Source: Paramecium sonneborni
Taxonomy: Eukaryota; Ciliophora; Oligohymenophorea; Peniculida; Parameciidae
Assembly: GCA_905182985.1 (NCBI GenBank)
Contig: CAJJDN010000080.1
Span: 323,245 to 387,244 of the forward strand
Length of the DNA stretch: 64,000 nt
Direction of reading: 5' to 3'
The notes under the pieces are model-generated. The model saw only the letters and a program-made list of their open reading frames with translations, made no database searches and was not told where the DNA came from. Positions 1-12,210 of the stretch are shown piece by piece (position 1 is the stretch's first letter; each line of letters starts with the position of its first letter). A program made the position numbers and the translations under genes.

Positions 1-327
1 CTTTTCAATAGCTTCAATACTTCTCATAGGTTGTTATTGAATTTACTAACTAACTTAAGATGAATCGGATTCTACATTCTCTAAAAATTAATATATATTT
101 TTGATTTTAGTATTAGTGTATTATTGAAGAGAATCTTTAGGTTTTACTTATCCAATTTTCTTTTCGATTTTAATTTAAACATTAGCAGATTCATCTTTAT
201 TTATTGATCCTAATCTTCTTTCAATTTTTTTTTCAACTTTGACTTTAGTAGATTAATCTCTATCCTTAAATTCATCTTTAGTAAGCTCTTCAATTTAACT
301 CAATGACAAATTGATATTATTTAACAT
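1..327 (-). CDS. Hypothetical lysine/glutamine-rich protein, N-terminal part (runs off the window)
   Basis: The reading frame begins at an ATG at 327 and stays open with the ciliate code to the window edge (109 codons, no TGA). The protein is hydrophilic, rich in Lys, Glu, Gln, Asp and Ser, with no membrane segment and no motif I recognise. Only 41 bp separate its ATG from the stop of the stomatin-like gene upstream on the same strand. The family is unknown, and the missing C-terminus may hold the informative part. Confidence 0.6.
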
Positions 328-368
328 ATTAAAATTATATTGATTTATGTATAATGTTATATAAATTC

Positions 369-1257
369 TCATTATTGTAAACGAACATCAACCATGTCTA
401 AGGCTTTTTTAATAAGTTCTTTAGGATTATTAACATCACTATTGACTAAAATCTATTTGCCTTCAAGTTTCTTAAAAGCATCAAGATATTCTTCAGCTAA
501 ATTAAATCTAGCAGCTAATTCTCCTTCTTCTGAATTCATAGCACTAGATATAGCTTCAATTCTTTAAACTGTTGCAGTAGATCTAATAACAATAGATTCA
601 GCTAATCCTTCTGCTTTTAAAATCTTTGACAATCTCTATCCTTCAGCTAAGTTTATTTATGATTGTTATTTTGCTTCAGAATGTAAAATTTATGTTCGTT
701 TGGTCCTCTCAGCTTCAGCTTCCATGTTCATTGCCTTCCTAATATTTTCAGTAACTTTTATATCTTTAATCTCATAACGTAAACATTTCAATCCCCATTC
801 TTATACTGCCTCAGACAGTCCTGCCAAAATTAGAGCATTCATCTTTTCTCTTTCTTCAAATGTCTAATCAAGTGTCAGCTTACCTATTTCAGCTCTCATT
901 ACTGATTAAGCAAGAATCTATTCAAACTAAACACTAATATACTTAAGCATAATCAATTGGTTTTTATGCTCCATATGAACATTTAACAGGATCATCAACT
1001 TATATATACAATACACCATCTATCTATATGATTACATTATCCTTTGTAACTGCATTCTATGCATAGATCATGAAGGCTTATTCCTAATATCAGTGTCATT
1101 TTACTTTTAGTGAATGCTCATATGCAATCTCTTCAATAAAAGGAATTTTCCAATTCAAACCAGGAGTTAAAGTTCTTGTGTATTTTCCAAATCTCTACAA
1201 TACGCATACTGTTTGATGAGGTACTGGAACAAAAAATGATCGCAATGCTGCTCCCAT
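369..1257 (-). CDS. Stomatin-like protein, SLP-2 type (SPFH/band 7)
   Basis: This encodes 280 aa once two introns (1084..1104, 21 nt; 918..942, 25 nt) are removed, ending in TGA. It has the SPFH core: an N-terminal VPHQTVCVLQRFGKYTRTL segment, then a QIDGVLYIQV-DDP-SYG stretch, the CLRYEIKDI strand and an Ala/Glu-rich coiled-coil tail with AEAERTKR. This order and length fit STOML2/SLP-2, which scaffolds membrane microdomains, usually at the mitochondrial inner membrane. No long hydrophobic N-terminal hairpin is seen, as expected for SLP-2 rather than plasma-membrane stomatin. Mitochondrial location is inferred from the family. The family call is strong; the exact orthologue is not proven. 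Confidence 0.93.
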
Positions 1258-2519
1258 TGAATAATTTTTATGTTAATAATTATCCTCAAATAAAATATAG
1301 ATTTTTTTCATTAATACTTAACTCCAGATGTCTTCCTTACTCTACATAATCCACAAAACAAACAAGTCTCTTAGTAATCAGTTTCATTGATATTATCATC
1401 ATATGCACAAAATTTATTGCTAGAAATATTTTTAAATATATTTACTCAAATATTGTTTATTTTATTCAATCACTTTTCTTTAAATTCTATCTAAATCACA
1501 TTAGAAATTTATTATTCTAATGTTTTTTCATACTCAATACTATACTATATATATTTAAATAAATAATTTCTATGACTTTTCAGTATTGTATTGTGTCTTA
1601 ATAACTCAATTCATTGTTTAGCTATTTATTAACAAATAATAAAATTATTCTAATTATAATTTATGCTTAGTATTCTATGAACAGCCTATATATCAATTAT
1701 TGTCGTTTTGCAAGTCATTTCTAAGACATTTGTATTCTTTTAAGAGAATAACAATTCTTTACTAATAGATAATTCTTACTAATATTAATTTATCTTTTAA
1801 TGTCATAAATTTAATTTCTTTAAAATCTGTCAATATCGATTTTTATAAAACTTATTAGAAAACAATTGCTATAAATACTAGATAATTTTAAGCAACATAT
1901 ATGAATTTTTTTTATAGTGATTAGATAGAATAGCTTCATTCTGATTTTGTTCAATAAATTTATGTATAAGAATTAATATCTTTCTTCATAATAGCTATCA
2001 AAAATAAAAATTCTGAGAAATAAGTTTATTTTATTATTATTATTCGGCTTTAACTAGAACATATGTTTATTTAGTAACAAATATTTGATTTAGCTTTCGG
2101 TTGTATAAATAATAAAATTGTTGATCCAAATAAGCAATTTGATATAAATTCATTCTTGGACTATCATTTAATTTCTATAATTATTAAATAAAGATAGCGA
2201 GAGATAATTAATTTTATACAAACAAGTATGAATCTACATATTATATTTATTTTGCATTATAGTACTCAATAGAATACAACCCAGTATATTATTTTATTCA
2301 GCCATGTATAAAATATTTCTCATTAACTAGAAGAAGAAATATGAGATCTTTATGTAAGATGAATAACTATAAAATTGTAGCTGAACCACAAGCAAAGTAA
2401 TAATTATATTAATGACAGGATAATATCCAATATCTATCAAAATTTTATTTTCATAAATTACAATTTATTTCCTTATACTTAAAGTATGATCTTTAGAATC
2501 TAAAATTATAACTTCTCTC
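1258..2519. other. Gene-poor stretch, about 1.26 kb
   Basis: I find no sustained ciliate-code reading frame or recognisable protein on either strand. It lies directly downstream of the alpha-COP relic, so it may hold decayed remains of the same gene. A short minus-strand piece near 1330-1420 reads with clustered cysteines (CLFCGLC), but this is too little to assign. Confidence 0.4.
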
Positions 2520-3142
2520 CTTTTCTTTTGGATGAAATTCTAATCATAATTTTATGTTTTTCTCATCTACACTAGTTATTATAAATGGCTCTGCTTTATG
2601 AGCATTTATAAAATTAATCTTTATGTGCATCCATTATTGATATTAATTATACATCTCTGCTCCTGATAGTATTTATTCTTAATTCTTTTTTAAGCATATC
2701 ATTATTTAAGTACATCATAATTCCATAAACATATGAAAATCAAATCCTTTTTAGGATAAAAATATCAAGACATTTAGAGATGAGTATGTCCTGTCAAAAT
2801 CGCTATAGCTTATCTACTTTGATAAATTTAATAATCTTGCTTTTTAATTCTCTGAACCTAATAATACCCAAATTATTGCATGAAATGTTACACATCTAAC
2901 ATCCTTTTAATATGAATTGACATTATTTGAAATTCCATACTCTAATTATAAAATCATTACTTCCTGAACAAAATAAATTTAATTACACCTTAATGATCAT
3001 CATATGTTTTTATTTTTTCCTTAATCTTATAATCAATCATTTTAATAATTCGTGAATGAAATGCACAAAACACCCAAGGACGATGAGGATGAAAAGAAAC
3101 ACTTTTCACTCGAACTGAATGTCTACCGAATTTTACGAACAT
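2520..3142 (-). pseudogene. Decayed coatomer alpha subunit (alpha-COP), N-terminal WD40 region only
   Basis: From the ATG at 3142 the frame reads MFVKFGRHSVRVKSVSFHPH, closely matching the start of alpha-COP, whose first WD repeat follows the MLTKFE..S.RVKGLSFHP pattern. After about 60 codons it hits TGA. The match resumes in another frame (SGSNDFIIRVWNFK), then again out of frame (DVRCVTFH), then as AILTGHTHL, FYPKKDLIF and VDEKNIKL, each the expected next piece of the alpha-COP propeller in the right order. At least three frame changes and several TGA codons interrupt it, and only about 0.6 kb of a roughly 3.6-kb gene is recognisable. It is best explained as a lost duplicate of an essential COPI gene whose working copy lies elsewhere. 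Confidence 0.85.
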
Positions 3143-3165
3143 TTTAATTATTTTTTACACGTATA

Positions 3166-3393
3166 TCATAATAAGGAATTGTATATCTCAGGGCAAATCC
3201 AATAGCTCAGCACAGGAAATGCAATAGATCCAACACGTAAAGCTCCTATTGGATTTCTTTAAATTATTTAAGTTAGCATTAACAACCCAGTTGAACCGCC
3301 TAAAGCATACTTTCTATATCTTCCCTTAAAGCCCATAATATAATTGTCTTTAAACACTATTTTTTAAACATTTTTTTATACATGCTACATCAT
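3166..3393 (-). CDS. Small hypothetical protein, 75 aa, basic with hydrophobic C-terminal half
   Basis: A single exon from ATG ATG at 3393 to TGA at 3166. The first 30 residues are basic (KNVQK, FKGRYRKY); the rest is Gly-rich and hydrophobic (LGGSTGLLML, then VGSIAFPVLSYWI), suggesting one or two short membrane helices. The frame is also open about 140 bp upstream of the chosen ATG but contains no earlier ATG there. Its stop lies 23 bp before the start of the decayed alpha-COP copy. I do not recognise the family. A small mitochondrial membrane protein is possible but unproven. Confidence 0.55.
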
Positions 3394-3735
3394 TTGCCCA
3401 TATGTTTGTATAAATTTAAAATTATTCAACTCCTTCGTTTATAAATTACATTTTTAATAATCAAATCCATTATACTTTTTTATAAATCTCAATATTTATA
3501 ATTCAAAATCATTCTTAGATTAACCAAGTACTCATCTATATTTCACAGATACTCATCTATATATTACCATATTTTATAATGAAAAGTTTACTCTCTAATA
3601 ATAATATAAAATTGAATATTCTGTATATTATAATATTATTCCTTATAAAAATAAATAAATAATGATAAATTTAACATTCTTACTTAAAAAGAAGAATAGA
3701 ATTTAAAAATTGATTTATATATTTATAAAATAAAT

Positions 3736-4824
3736 TCAGTATTATATTGCAGTATGTAAATTTCTGCAGCTTGTTCTTAACTAAATACTAATTTAGTTTT
3801 TTAATTTAATTGCAGGATTCTTTGGAAACCTATTATACGAAGATTACATTCCACTCTGAATATTAGAATCATAGATTAATTCTAATGGTAATCTAGCTAC
3901 TTATGGTACTGAATTGTATTGAATATAATTGGTTTATTGTATTTATTATTATTAGACTCTTTCCTTACACCATTAACAGATTTATTAAATAATTTCCAGA
4001 GATCGGGAATCATTATGTTCTCCATCGACTTTAATTAATTTTTTAATTCCTTTGTGTTATTTATACAATTTTAAACTATTTTTTGCCTTAATAAGGGAAT
4101 CCTTATCGCTACAAATGTAAAGTGTAGGCATATTTGAATTGCATTAAACTTAGATATCATTTAATTGAAATCCTGCTTCTTCTTCTATAGTTCCTTTAGT
4201 TAAGAAGATAATTGCTTTAATGATAAATTTAGGTAATCGAGTTTATTTCTAAATTATGCTAATTGCTAATTTATTGAAATTAGTGAAACAACTATCTAAT
4301 ACCAATCCCTTAACATTTGGCTATTCTTTTAATTAAATAGTTGTTGCTCCTAGAGATCTACCCCATAATATGAATTATTTTTATTGAAATTGTATTTCTA
4401 ATTCCTCTAATATTGAAGTTATATCATCCTTTTCTAAATGACTAATATTTTATTATATTTATTACCCAAAAGTAATAAAATCTCCTTCAGAATGACCACA
4501 TGCTTAGAAATCAAATGTACAAAAATTGAACCCAAACTAAGCAACTATTGAAGCATATTTAATGCCTTCTATTCTACACCCATTATAACCATGACAATAA
4601 ACTATACAATTAGGTGTTTTTGGATTCAACTCAAAATATGACATCTCTAATTTAGAATTTTAACGATTAATAATTATTCTTTCGTGTTTCCTAAGATAAC
4701 CTTGATGTAGTTAAATGTATTCAGGGCCTAATCAATTAATAACGAATAAACAACCTAAATCAAAGTAACTATAATTATATCGAGGTGGTCTCACAAATTT
4801 CTACCATTCTCTTTATATTGACAT
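3736..4824 (-). CDS. Alpha/beta hydrolase, ABHD17/FAM108-like serine hydrolase
   Basis: This codes for 346 aa after two 24-nt introns (4728..4751 and 4442..4465). The hydrolase fold is clear: YCHGYNGCR at the oxyanion region, FDFQACGHSEGD on the next strand, the nucleophile elbow GRSLGATT, an acid in CSDKD and the histidine in VDGEHND. GHSEG followed by G-R-S-L-G is typical of ABHD13/ABHD17-type hydrolases; ABHD17 enzymes remove palmitate from proteins. The last 80 residues form a Gln-rich tail with no fold I recognise. The start follows the conserved PPRYNYSYFD segment. Function as a depalmitoylase is inference from the family. Confidence 0.88.
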
Positions 4825-5780
4825 TTTTTAATTATATTTCTTTTCACTATTGCAAACATATTTCAACACTATATATTAATAAATCTGTATTGTTTAAATA
4901 ACAAAGTAAAAATACTGTTATATCAACTCTCAATCAGCATCAAATCTTTCCTAATATTGAAGATAACAAAAAATAGAACAAAATGATTTTGGTTGATTAT
5001 CCAAAAAATCAAGAGAGAAACACCAAAAGCTATACTCTTAAGTTTTTATATTCTTAAAACATATATGAAACTACTAAATTTAGATATTTACAATACTCAT
5101 TAACTTGTGAATATTGTTATCATGAATATAATTAGAGATTGTGTTAATGTGTTCATTTATTTATTAAAGTATTTGATAGTTAATTTGAAATCAGAACTAA
5201 GAAGTAAATCGATATTTTTAAGTTGCATCTTTATGAAAATGTCTAACCCTTTAATTGTTTTTATAACGAATTAAAATTAGTAGTAATGATTTAATGGTTG
5301 CTTTTCTCTTTGTGTTCTTAACTCATTATACTGATGTATTTTAATTAGAGGAAAATCAAAGAAGACTTTAAATATTTAGAAAGAGTTCAAAATTTTAGTT
5401 ACCCATATATATCTTAAATATAAAGACGTAGTTTTTTCATCATTTATCAATCTACATGTAATGAAGATTAAATTTATAATTATAATAGATAAAATAGTTT
5501 CTGTTGAATCTTAATTTTAACAATTTAGTCAATTGATTTTCAATATAAAAATTAATGTTATTTTTAGATAGAGGGTCAGAAAAAAAATTTATGTTTCTGG
5601 CAGATTTATGCCAAAAATTTTATGTAAATCTAATATGATGATAATCATATAACAATATAGTTCACAAAACTGATTAGCTTAATATGAGTTTTTTATAAGA
5701 ATAGGAATTTTTGATTAATTCTGATTGTATACCTATATAAATATTTAATCTTTGTTTTTTTAAATACACAAACTCTTAAG
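4825..5780. other. Intergenic stretch between divergent genes, about 0.96 kb
   Basis: Nothing with sustained coding character is visible in either direction; ciliate-code frames are broken by TGA every few dozen codons. It separates the minus-strand hydrolase from the plus-strand WD40 gene and is long compared with most intergenic gaps in this window. It presumably includes both promoters and possibly an unrecognisable gene relic. Confidence 0.5.
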
Positions 5781-7683
5781 ATGTAAAAACCAGAATACAT
5801 ATATAATCATCAAAGTTAAGCATTAGATATTCTATCAATTGGAACAGCTACTTGTAGATTTAAATCCATTCTTTATTTGAATAATAACATTATTTTACCA
5901 ATAGCAACATCTATTGCTGTTTATGACAATATGTAAAATATAAACTTATTTTATAGAACATTTAATAAAGTTGTATAATTTCAAACAAATCAAAGTACAA
6001 TATATAGTTTAATTAATAACACTAATTTTATTTATGCAATTGGTCATGATGGAGATATATGTTAGTTGGATATCAAAACTTACTAAAAAGTGAATTACAT
6101 AAATCAGTAATTAATGAAATATATTTAATAGTCGAATAGGTTCATAATGTAGATGGTCATCAATTGAAGGTGAAACATTAATGATAAGTGCTGAACACTC
6201 AAAAAATAAAGGAACTATATAAGTTTTAAATGCAACGACACTTAAATAGATTAAAGTATATGAAGGCTGTTATTTTTATGGTTGTGTTTAAAATTCAGTT
6301 TATTATTTATTAAAATCCAAAAGATTTGGAAAATTAAGTAAAAATGAAAAAGCTGCTTTAAAATATAAAGATTTAAAAAAATACAAGAACAATAAATAAT
6401 TTTTATTTGATCTTGAAATTCATAGTCAATAAGGATTAGAAAGGGTTTTACCATTTGAAACTGAACCAGGAGATATTTTAGTTATTGCTTAAAGTCCTAA
6501 ATATATAGCTTATTTTTATTATGATAGAAGAATACTTATTTATGATATAGAAAAGTGTTAAATTCATATTCATAGAGTTGATGGAAATGGAGTATTATAA
6601 GCAGCTTGTTTTTAGAATGATTTTGAATTAGTATTTTAAAATAAGATTAAAGAAATTACTATCTTAAACTTATAAACTATGGAAAAGATTGTTTAGTAAT
6701 ATAAATAAGGATTAAATACATAAGTGTAAGCGATCTATAAATAGAATGAAATTTTAATAACTGCATCAGAAGAAAATGTAACAATTTATAAAAGTACTCA
6801 TGTATTACACAAAGAATTTGGAGGATTAACAAAATGTGGTATAGATTTTTATAAAAATGATTATGTTGTTAGTGGTGATTTTTTGGGAAATATTACAATT
6901 AATTAATTAGATACTGGAAAAGTCAAAAGTGAATATTTTATAGGATCACCAATACGTTCTATTGCATGCAAAGATAATATCATTTATATTGGTACAATGG
7001 AAGGATAATTATATAAATATCAAGATGATGAATGTTATTAATTTGATTAAATTGAAGGATCAATTACTTGTATTAGAGTTAAAAAGGATGATTTGCTAAT
7101 TTCTTCAACTCATGGATTAGTGAGATTGTATAAAAATGAATAACCCTTATTCACATTTTTAGCTCATCCTCCTAAAGAGAAATCTGAATTATTTGGATCA
7201 CTTAACATACATGCAGATATTTGGACCTGTATATTCAATCCAGAATAAGATATATTTGCTACAGGTTCTGAAGATTAATGTGTTAAAGTTTTTGATTATA
7301 GTTAAAAGTAAATTGTTGAATTGACTGGACATAAATTAGCTGTTACTTGTTTAGATTGGAAACACTCATAAAATTAATTAATATTGTATTCTTGTAGTGA
7401 TGATAGAACAATAAGATTGTATGATTAATCATATAATCTCATCAAAGTAATTAATACATTTTTTATTAACGAATGGTTTACATTGACTTATATGAGTGTC
7501 TTTTAGAACCTTCTAGCTATTGGTTGTTAAAATGGATATTTCTTTTTATATGATTAGTAACAAGGAGATTTTATTGTTGCATAAAAAACACATATGGGTG
7601 GAATTGAAGGATTAGTTATGAATTCTAAATATATTGCAACCTGTTCAAGTGATGATTGTGTAAATGTTATAAAAATTAATTGA
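5781..7683 (+). CDS. WD40-repeat protein, 625 aa
   Basis: ATG at 5781, one 25-nt intron (6107..6131) and TGA at 7681-7683 give 625 aa. Beta-propeller repeats are visible in the C-terminal half: IWTCIFNPEQDIFATGSEDQ ending in VKVFDY, then ELTGHKLAVTCLDW, then YSCSDDRTIRLYD, and a last unit with NSKYIATCSSDD. The N-terminal half has weaker repeats. Lengths and motifs fit a two-propeller WD40 scaffold, but no diagnostic motif points to a named subfamily. No signal peptide or membrane segment is seen. The next gene starts only 26 bp downstream on the same strand. Confidence 0.9.
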
Positions 7684-7709
7684 TATTTTATTTTTATTTA
7701 AGTTTTATT

Positions 7710-8564
7710 ATGTTATAATAAAGTAAACAATTGAGATAACAATATGAACAAGAACTAGAATAGCAACTTTCTATTGATAGAAAGGCAAAGTTCCAGTATT
7801 ATTAAAATCAATTACATCCAAAGCCTAAATTCTTTAAATGTATTAAAACACCAAACAGATCCTTTTTATAATAATCTATCAAAATACCAAAAGTGGAATA
7901 AAGTTATAGAGATTTTTAAGACATGAAAAACTCTTTGTTTTAAGAATAAATTTCAGTTATTTAATCTTTCTGTCATTGCAAATTAGAAAAGTTGGCATAA
8001 CTATTATAAAATCGGAAATTTTAAATAATAATGAGAGACACAAAATAGATAGCCAATATTATTCTTTTTTGTAAGACTAGAATACAGAATCTAAAAAGGC
8101 ATGTTTGGTGTGAATTTATTAAGAACTATAATAAATAAGTTTAAAAGTAATAATATTAACAAATTGCCATTGATTTAAAAGTGCATATACAGCATCTTTT
8201 ATTAAAATCAATTTTATTTTAGTGGAGCATTATTACAAAGAAGAAAAAAAGAGCAAATAAAGCTGTTATTATTTGGTTTTTTAAAATTTGGAAGTAATAT
8301 GTTTAAGAGAAAAAAGGAAAGAAATTATATGCTTATTAAAGAATTAGAAAATTATTTTAATTTTGGAAATTGAGAACTTCGTTAAAAAAAGTGAGAGTCA
8401 GATAAGAAATAATAGCAAAGCATCATTATAATAAAACACTTGCACTTTGTGTTTTTGGATTACTTTAATAAAACATCTTGCTTAATAGAGGAAATTAATC
8501 ATAATACTCAAATGAATTTCTTAAATCAGATTCCTAGATTTAGACTATAAAATTACAATTATGA
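7710..8564 (+). CDS. Sfi1-like basic repeat protein (probable centrin-binding), 284 aa
   Basis: A single exon from ATG 7710 to TGA 8564. The protein is very basic and rich in Lys, Gln and aromatic residues. Its middle shows spaced tryptophans in helical context (HVWCEF, LFQWSIITKK, IIWFFKIWKQ, LFQFWKLR) at roughly 20-30 residue spacing, resembling the Leu/Phe...Trp units by which Sfi1-type proteins bind centrins. Paramecium has many centrins in its infraciliary lattice and basal bodies, so such a role is plausible. This is inference from spacing and composition; the repeats are few and irregular. Confidence 0.6.
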
Positions 8565-8595
8565 GAATATTTATTTTTTAATTAATTTTTTTTAT

Positions 8596-10477
8596 ATGAG
8601 TTAATACAACAATAATCAAGATATTTAGAATCCTAACCAATAATAATATTCAGATAGAGTAAAGAACATAAGTATAAAAATTTATGGAAATGGTTGAAAA
8701 CACTCCTAACGATAAATTCATAAATAGACCATTTTTAGGAAAGATATGCAATAAATTTTAATAGTATTCTTTAAAGGAATATGAAGATGTGTCAAACATT
8801 GAAATATTACACAAAATAATTTAAGAACAATATGCAAAAAGAAAATTTGAATAAAAATAAAAATTATCTTAATCTCTTAACATTTTTTCTGATTGGAATG
8901 ATAAATTAATAATGTCACAATTTAATTAAATTATGAAGATTCTTAATAGTTCTAATAAAAGCATTTACTTAAGAAAAGACATTAGAGTCTTTAAATAATT
9001 AAAATGAATTTTAAGATTCAATTAAGATTTCTCCAATTTAAGTTTTAAAGAAATAATTGAATTAAATAAAAAAAAAAGAATTTCAAAATGATGATCATGT
9101 AAATTATTGTTTTAAATATAATAGATTTTATGTTTTGAAATATATAAAATCATGTTATTTCCTCACTTAATTTTTAAACAATTTTAAAGATATGATATAG
9201 AAAGTTAGAGTGTATATTTTTAGCTTCAAAAGAATCTATAAATTGAAATTAGAAGTAATGAATAAGAATAAATAAATTCTTTAAATATAAATTCAATAAT
9301 GAAATGGATTCCATCTAGTTTCTTTAAGATTAATATTCTCCCATTTTTAGGTATATTGGAAATTTTCAAATTAAGAGCAGTTTGTAGATAATTTAAAATT
9401 ATGTAATGAGTATTATTAATATTTTAGAGTGGAATAATATTGGTATATACCTTTTAAGAGAGAGATGATAGAATAAGAACTAACAAGAGAATTAGCTTTT
9501 AGCATTGAATATATAAAAAACTTTTAGATTGCTGCTTAAGCCCTTCAAAATAAATTAAGATTTTGCATAGAGAATATAATGGATATTATTGATTGGCAAA
9601 TTTTGGAAGAATAAATATAAAGTGATTAAATATAATTATTTGTTAACAGACCTCTTATAATGATGCTTAGATTACTTGATAAATAATAAGAAATGAGTTT
9701 TCCTTATTAAATTGATGGATAATTTTGTATTAGAGAATTGTCAAAAAATATTAAATAATAAATTTTAGATTATCTAAATTTGGAATTATTATTAATTTTA
9801 ACCTTGTAATCAATCCTGAAATAGGTTTGAATCACTTACTTACATTTTTAGTATAAGCTCTATATTTTCATGGTTGGATGCTTTAGATAAATAACATTTA
9901 TAAGGAATCATTAAAACAAAAAAATAGTAATATTTTTCATTTAAGTTTTAAGTTAACTTAAAATTCTTGATGAAAAATAAAATTATAACAGAGACTTTAT
10001 GAATAAGCTTGTTAAAAGATTTATAAAGTGATTGATTATTCACCTACCAAGGATATTGAAGAACAATAAGAAATAATGAGCAAATTAGTATATTTAGAGA
10101 TAAAATATTTAGGACTAAAAATTAAAAGAAAGTTTAAGAGAAATAAATTTCTCTGTTGATGCAAACCCTAATTCTAATTCTTCTATAATAATAGAGCAAA
10201 ATAATGCTCTTACTAATATTCATTTAGATATATACTGTTAAATTGAACTATTAACTTATGTTTGTGCTGGATAAAATTATTACTTTTAAGATATAGTTGA
10301 TTAACAGAAAGATTTACAATAAAATTAAGTTGATAATTTAAATAAAATAGATGGATATTATAATAATAATGAATAAAAGTCTTAAAAAAATTAAGATTAA
10401 AACTATTCTGAAGAGAAAAGGTTTATTTAAAATAATGAAAAGTATGACTTATCAACAAATTTAAATAATTAATAAAA
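8596..10477 (+). pseudogene. Long broken gene, F-box-like segment
   Basis: About 1.9 kb shows coding composition on the plus strand, but the frame changes repeatedly and TGA codons interrupt it, without introns that would repair it. Pieces read well in turn: a Gln/Asn-rich start at 8596, a segment with NRPFLGKICNKFQQY, one resembling an F-box (EIFKLRAVCRQFK, near 9360-9400), and a last one near 10200 with ELLTYVCAGQNYYFQDIVDQ. The order is consistent with one decayed gene of 500-600 codons. The F-box-like piece is similar in style to the intact protein at 38555..40183, but I have not shown they are paralogues. A multi-intron live gene cannot be fully excluded. Confidence 0.55.
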
Positions 10478-10617
10478 CTAACTTGATTGATATTAATTTA
10501 ATTAAAGATTTATAAAAATAAACAAATATACATTTATTATTTTTAATAAATAAACAAACTAAAATAATTTTAAATAATTGAATTTCCATATTATCAAATC
10601 AAGATTTATGATATAAT

Positions 10618-11734
10618 TCATTTTTTAGAAAAAATCTTTTAGTAAGCATAAGCTTCTGATAAGCAAAGACTTAAATCTGATTCTGACCATTCCCTCGTTG
10701 GTATTTTTTCTAGAAGAATCATAATTTCATCATATTATAATTTCTAAATTTTAAGAGAGAATTTCATCAAAATAGAAATAATAATGAAGAGGCACAATTC
10801 AAAATAATCTATACTGAATATAAATCTTACTTTTTTCTTCAGCTAATAAAGTGTCAAATAATCTGAGACCAACTTCGAATTAAAACATTCTTAATAACAT
10901 ACAAGTACTCCATTTAAATACAAATGCATATAATTCCATAGCTATAATGAAAATAGATTGTTACATAATGAAGTATTAAGATGTTCATAAAGTTTCTTAT
11001 CTAATGCTTATAATATTTCTTTAAATTTGTTATAGAATCGAACTAATCCAGGTTACGAATTTGTATAGTTATCAAGAACACTTTCTAATAATTTACATAA
11101 ACACCAATAAGAATCTGCTTCTACTTATCTAATTAATCTTTAATCTAAATGATCTAATTGTTTTTCATTAGTGAATTTTAATTTAGTAGTTTCAATATCA
11201 ACATAATCAGACAAAAATACAACTAGGAAAGGAGCTACTATGTCATTCATTCCTTAGACATATCCACATGCAGGATTTCTTATATTCCATATAAACAGTA
11301 TTCTTTCAAGCAAAGTTTAGATTTAAGGATTTCTAAACATTTAAGAGTCTGGTATTGTACGTTTAACATCTTCAGAAATTTATTTTAAAATCTTTTTTTC
11401 TCTTTCATCATATTGTTAATTTTGAGCAAAATAAATATCACACATCTCAAAGTACATACTTCTTTTTCTCTCTATAATTGAAAACTAAAATGTCTATTAT
11501 CCAAAATACATTTGCATCTCTATTTGGAGATTAATATTTTAATAAAAGTCTCCATACAACACTTCTAAGTTCACTAGGCACTCCTGACCAAGATAAATGA
11601 ATTAGTTCATTTATAGGTATTATATTTTAATGTAATAAATCTTTAAACTTTTCTATCATTACTACAAAAAGATATACAAATTTTTGAACCATCTTCTCTA
11701 TCAGTTTCTCTATTGCATGATTTGTATTCTTCAT
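10618..11734 (-). CDS. TBC-domain Rab GTPase-activating protein, TBC1D22-like
   Basis: Taken from the ATG at 11734, the product is 348 aa after introns 11485..11509 (25 nt), 10942..10964 (23 nt) and 10809..10830 (22 nt). The TBC domain opens with LSWSGVPSELR, contains the arginine finger ISEDVKR and the glutamine finger GYVQGMND, and ends with EVGLRLFDTLLAEE and a WSESDLSLCLSEAYAYQ helix. These match TBC1D22-type RabGAPs, which speed GTP hydrolysis on Rabs. An alternative start at 11817, with an extra 26-nt intron (11737..11762), is also in frame but would overlap the kinase stop. Part of its 5' region is falsely repeated at 12211..12873. Confidence 0.88.
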
Positions 11735-12209
11735 TTCTGTTATAAAGAGTGGCAATATTTACTTTCTAAATTGATAACATAATAATATTTAATATAAGTA
11801 TTTTCATATTTTTTCATTTCTTAGTAGCACTTAATTGTAAATTACGGTTTCCAACATCCTTAAAGTCGATTACTCTAATTACATGTTTTCAAATAATATT
11901 TCATATTCTCTCTTATGTGGTCTTTATAACTGTCTTGCTTATTATTAAATCATTATTTCTCTTAATTCATCACCTAATTATTCAAATTACTAATTTAATT
12001 CCTAATCATTCAAGTTTTATATTTATTCTTTTGTTATTTTGATTATTATCATATTTGTAATATTAGTCTTTTAAATCATTTCAAATAGTTTTTGGACTTT
12101 CATTAATCTTTCCATTGTAACATTATCTGTCTTTATTAATTCCAACATAATTTTCAATAGTAAATAAACTAATTTGAATTTTATATCAAATATCTTTACT
12201 TTACCTTCC
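11155..12209. repeat. First copy of an exact 1,055-bp direct duplication (probable assembly artefact)
   Basis: Bases 11155..12209 appear identical, wherever compared, to 12211..13265, with only a single N (12210) between the copies. The left flank (TBC gene) continues naturally into copy 1 and the right flank (kinase gene) out of copy 2. Copy 1 ends and copy 2 begins in mid-gene at the N. This is what two overlapping contig ends look like when joined without being merged. Copy 1 repeats the 3' part of the kinase gene (11804..12209). Confidence 0.95.
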
Positions 12210-12210
12210 N
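12210..12210. other. Single ambiguous base N at contig junction
   Basis: A lone N separates two identical 1,055-bp blocks and marks a scaffold join, not a biological feature. Collapsing one copy and the N restores one uninterrupted kinase gene followed by one TBC gene. Confidence 0.95.
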
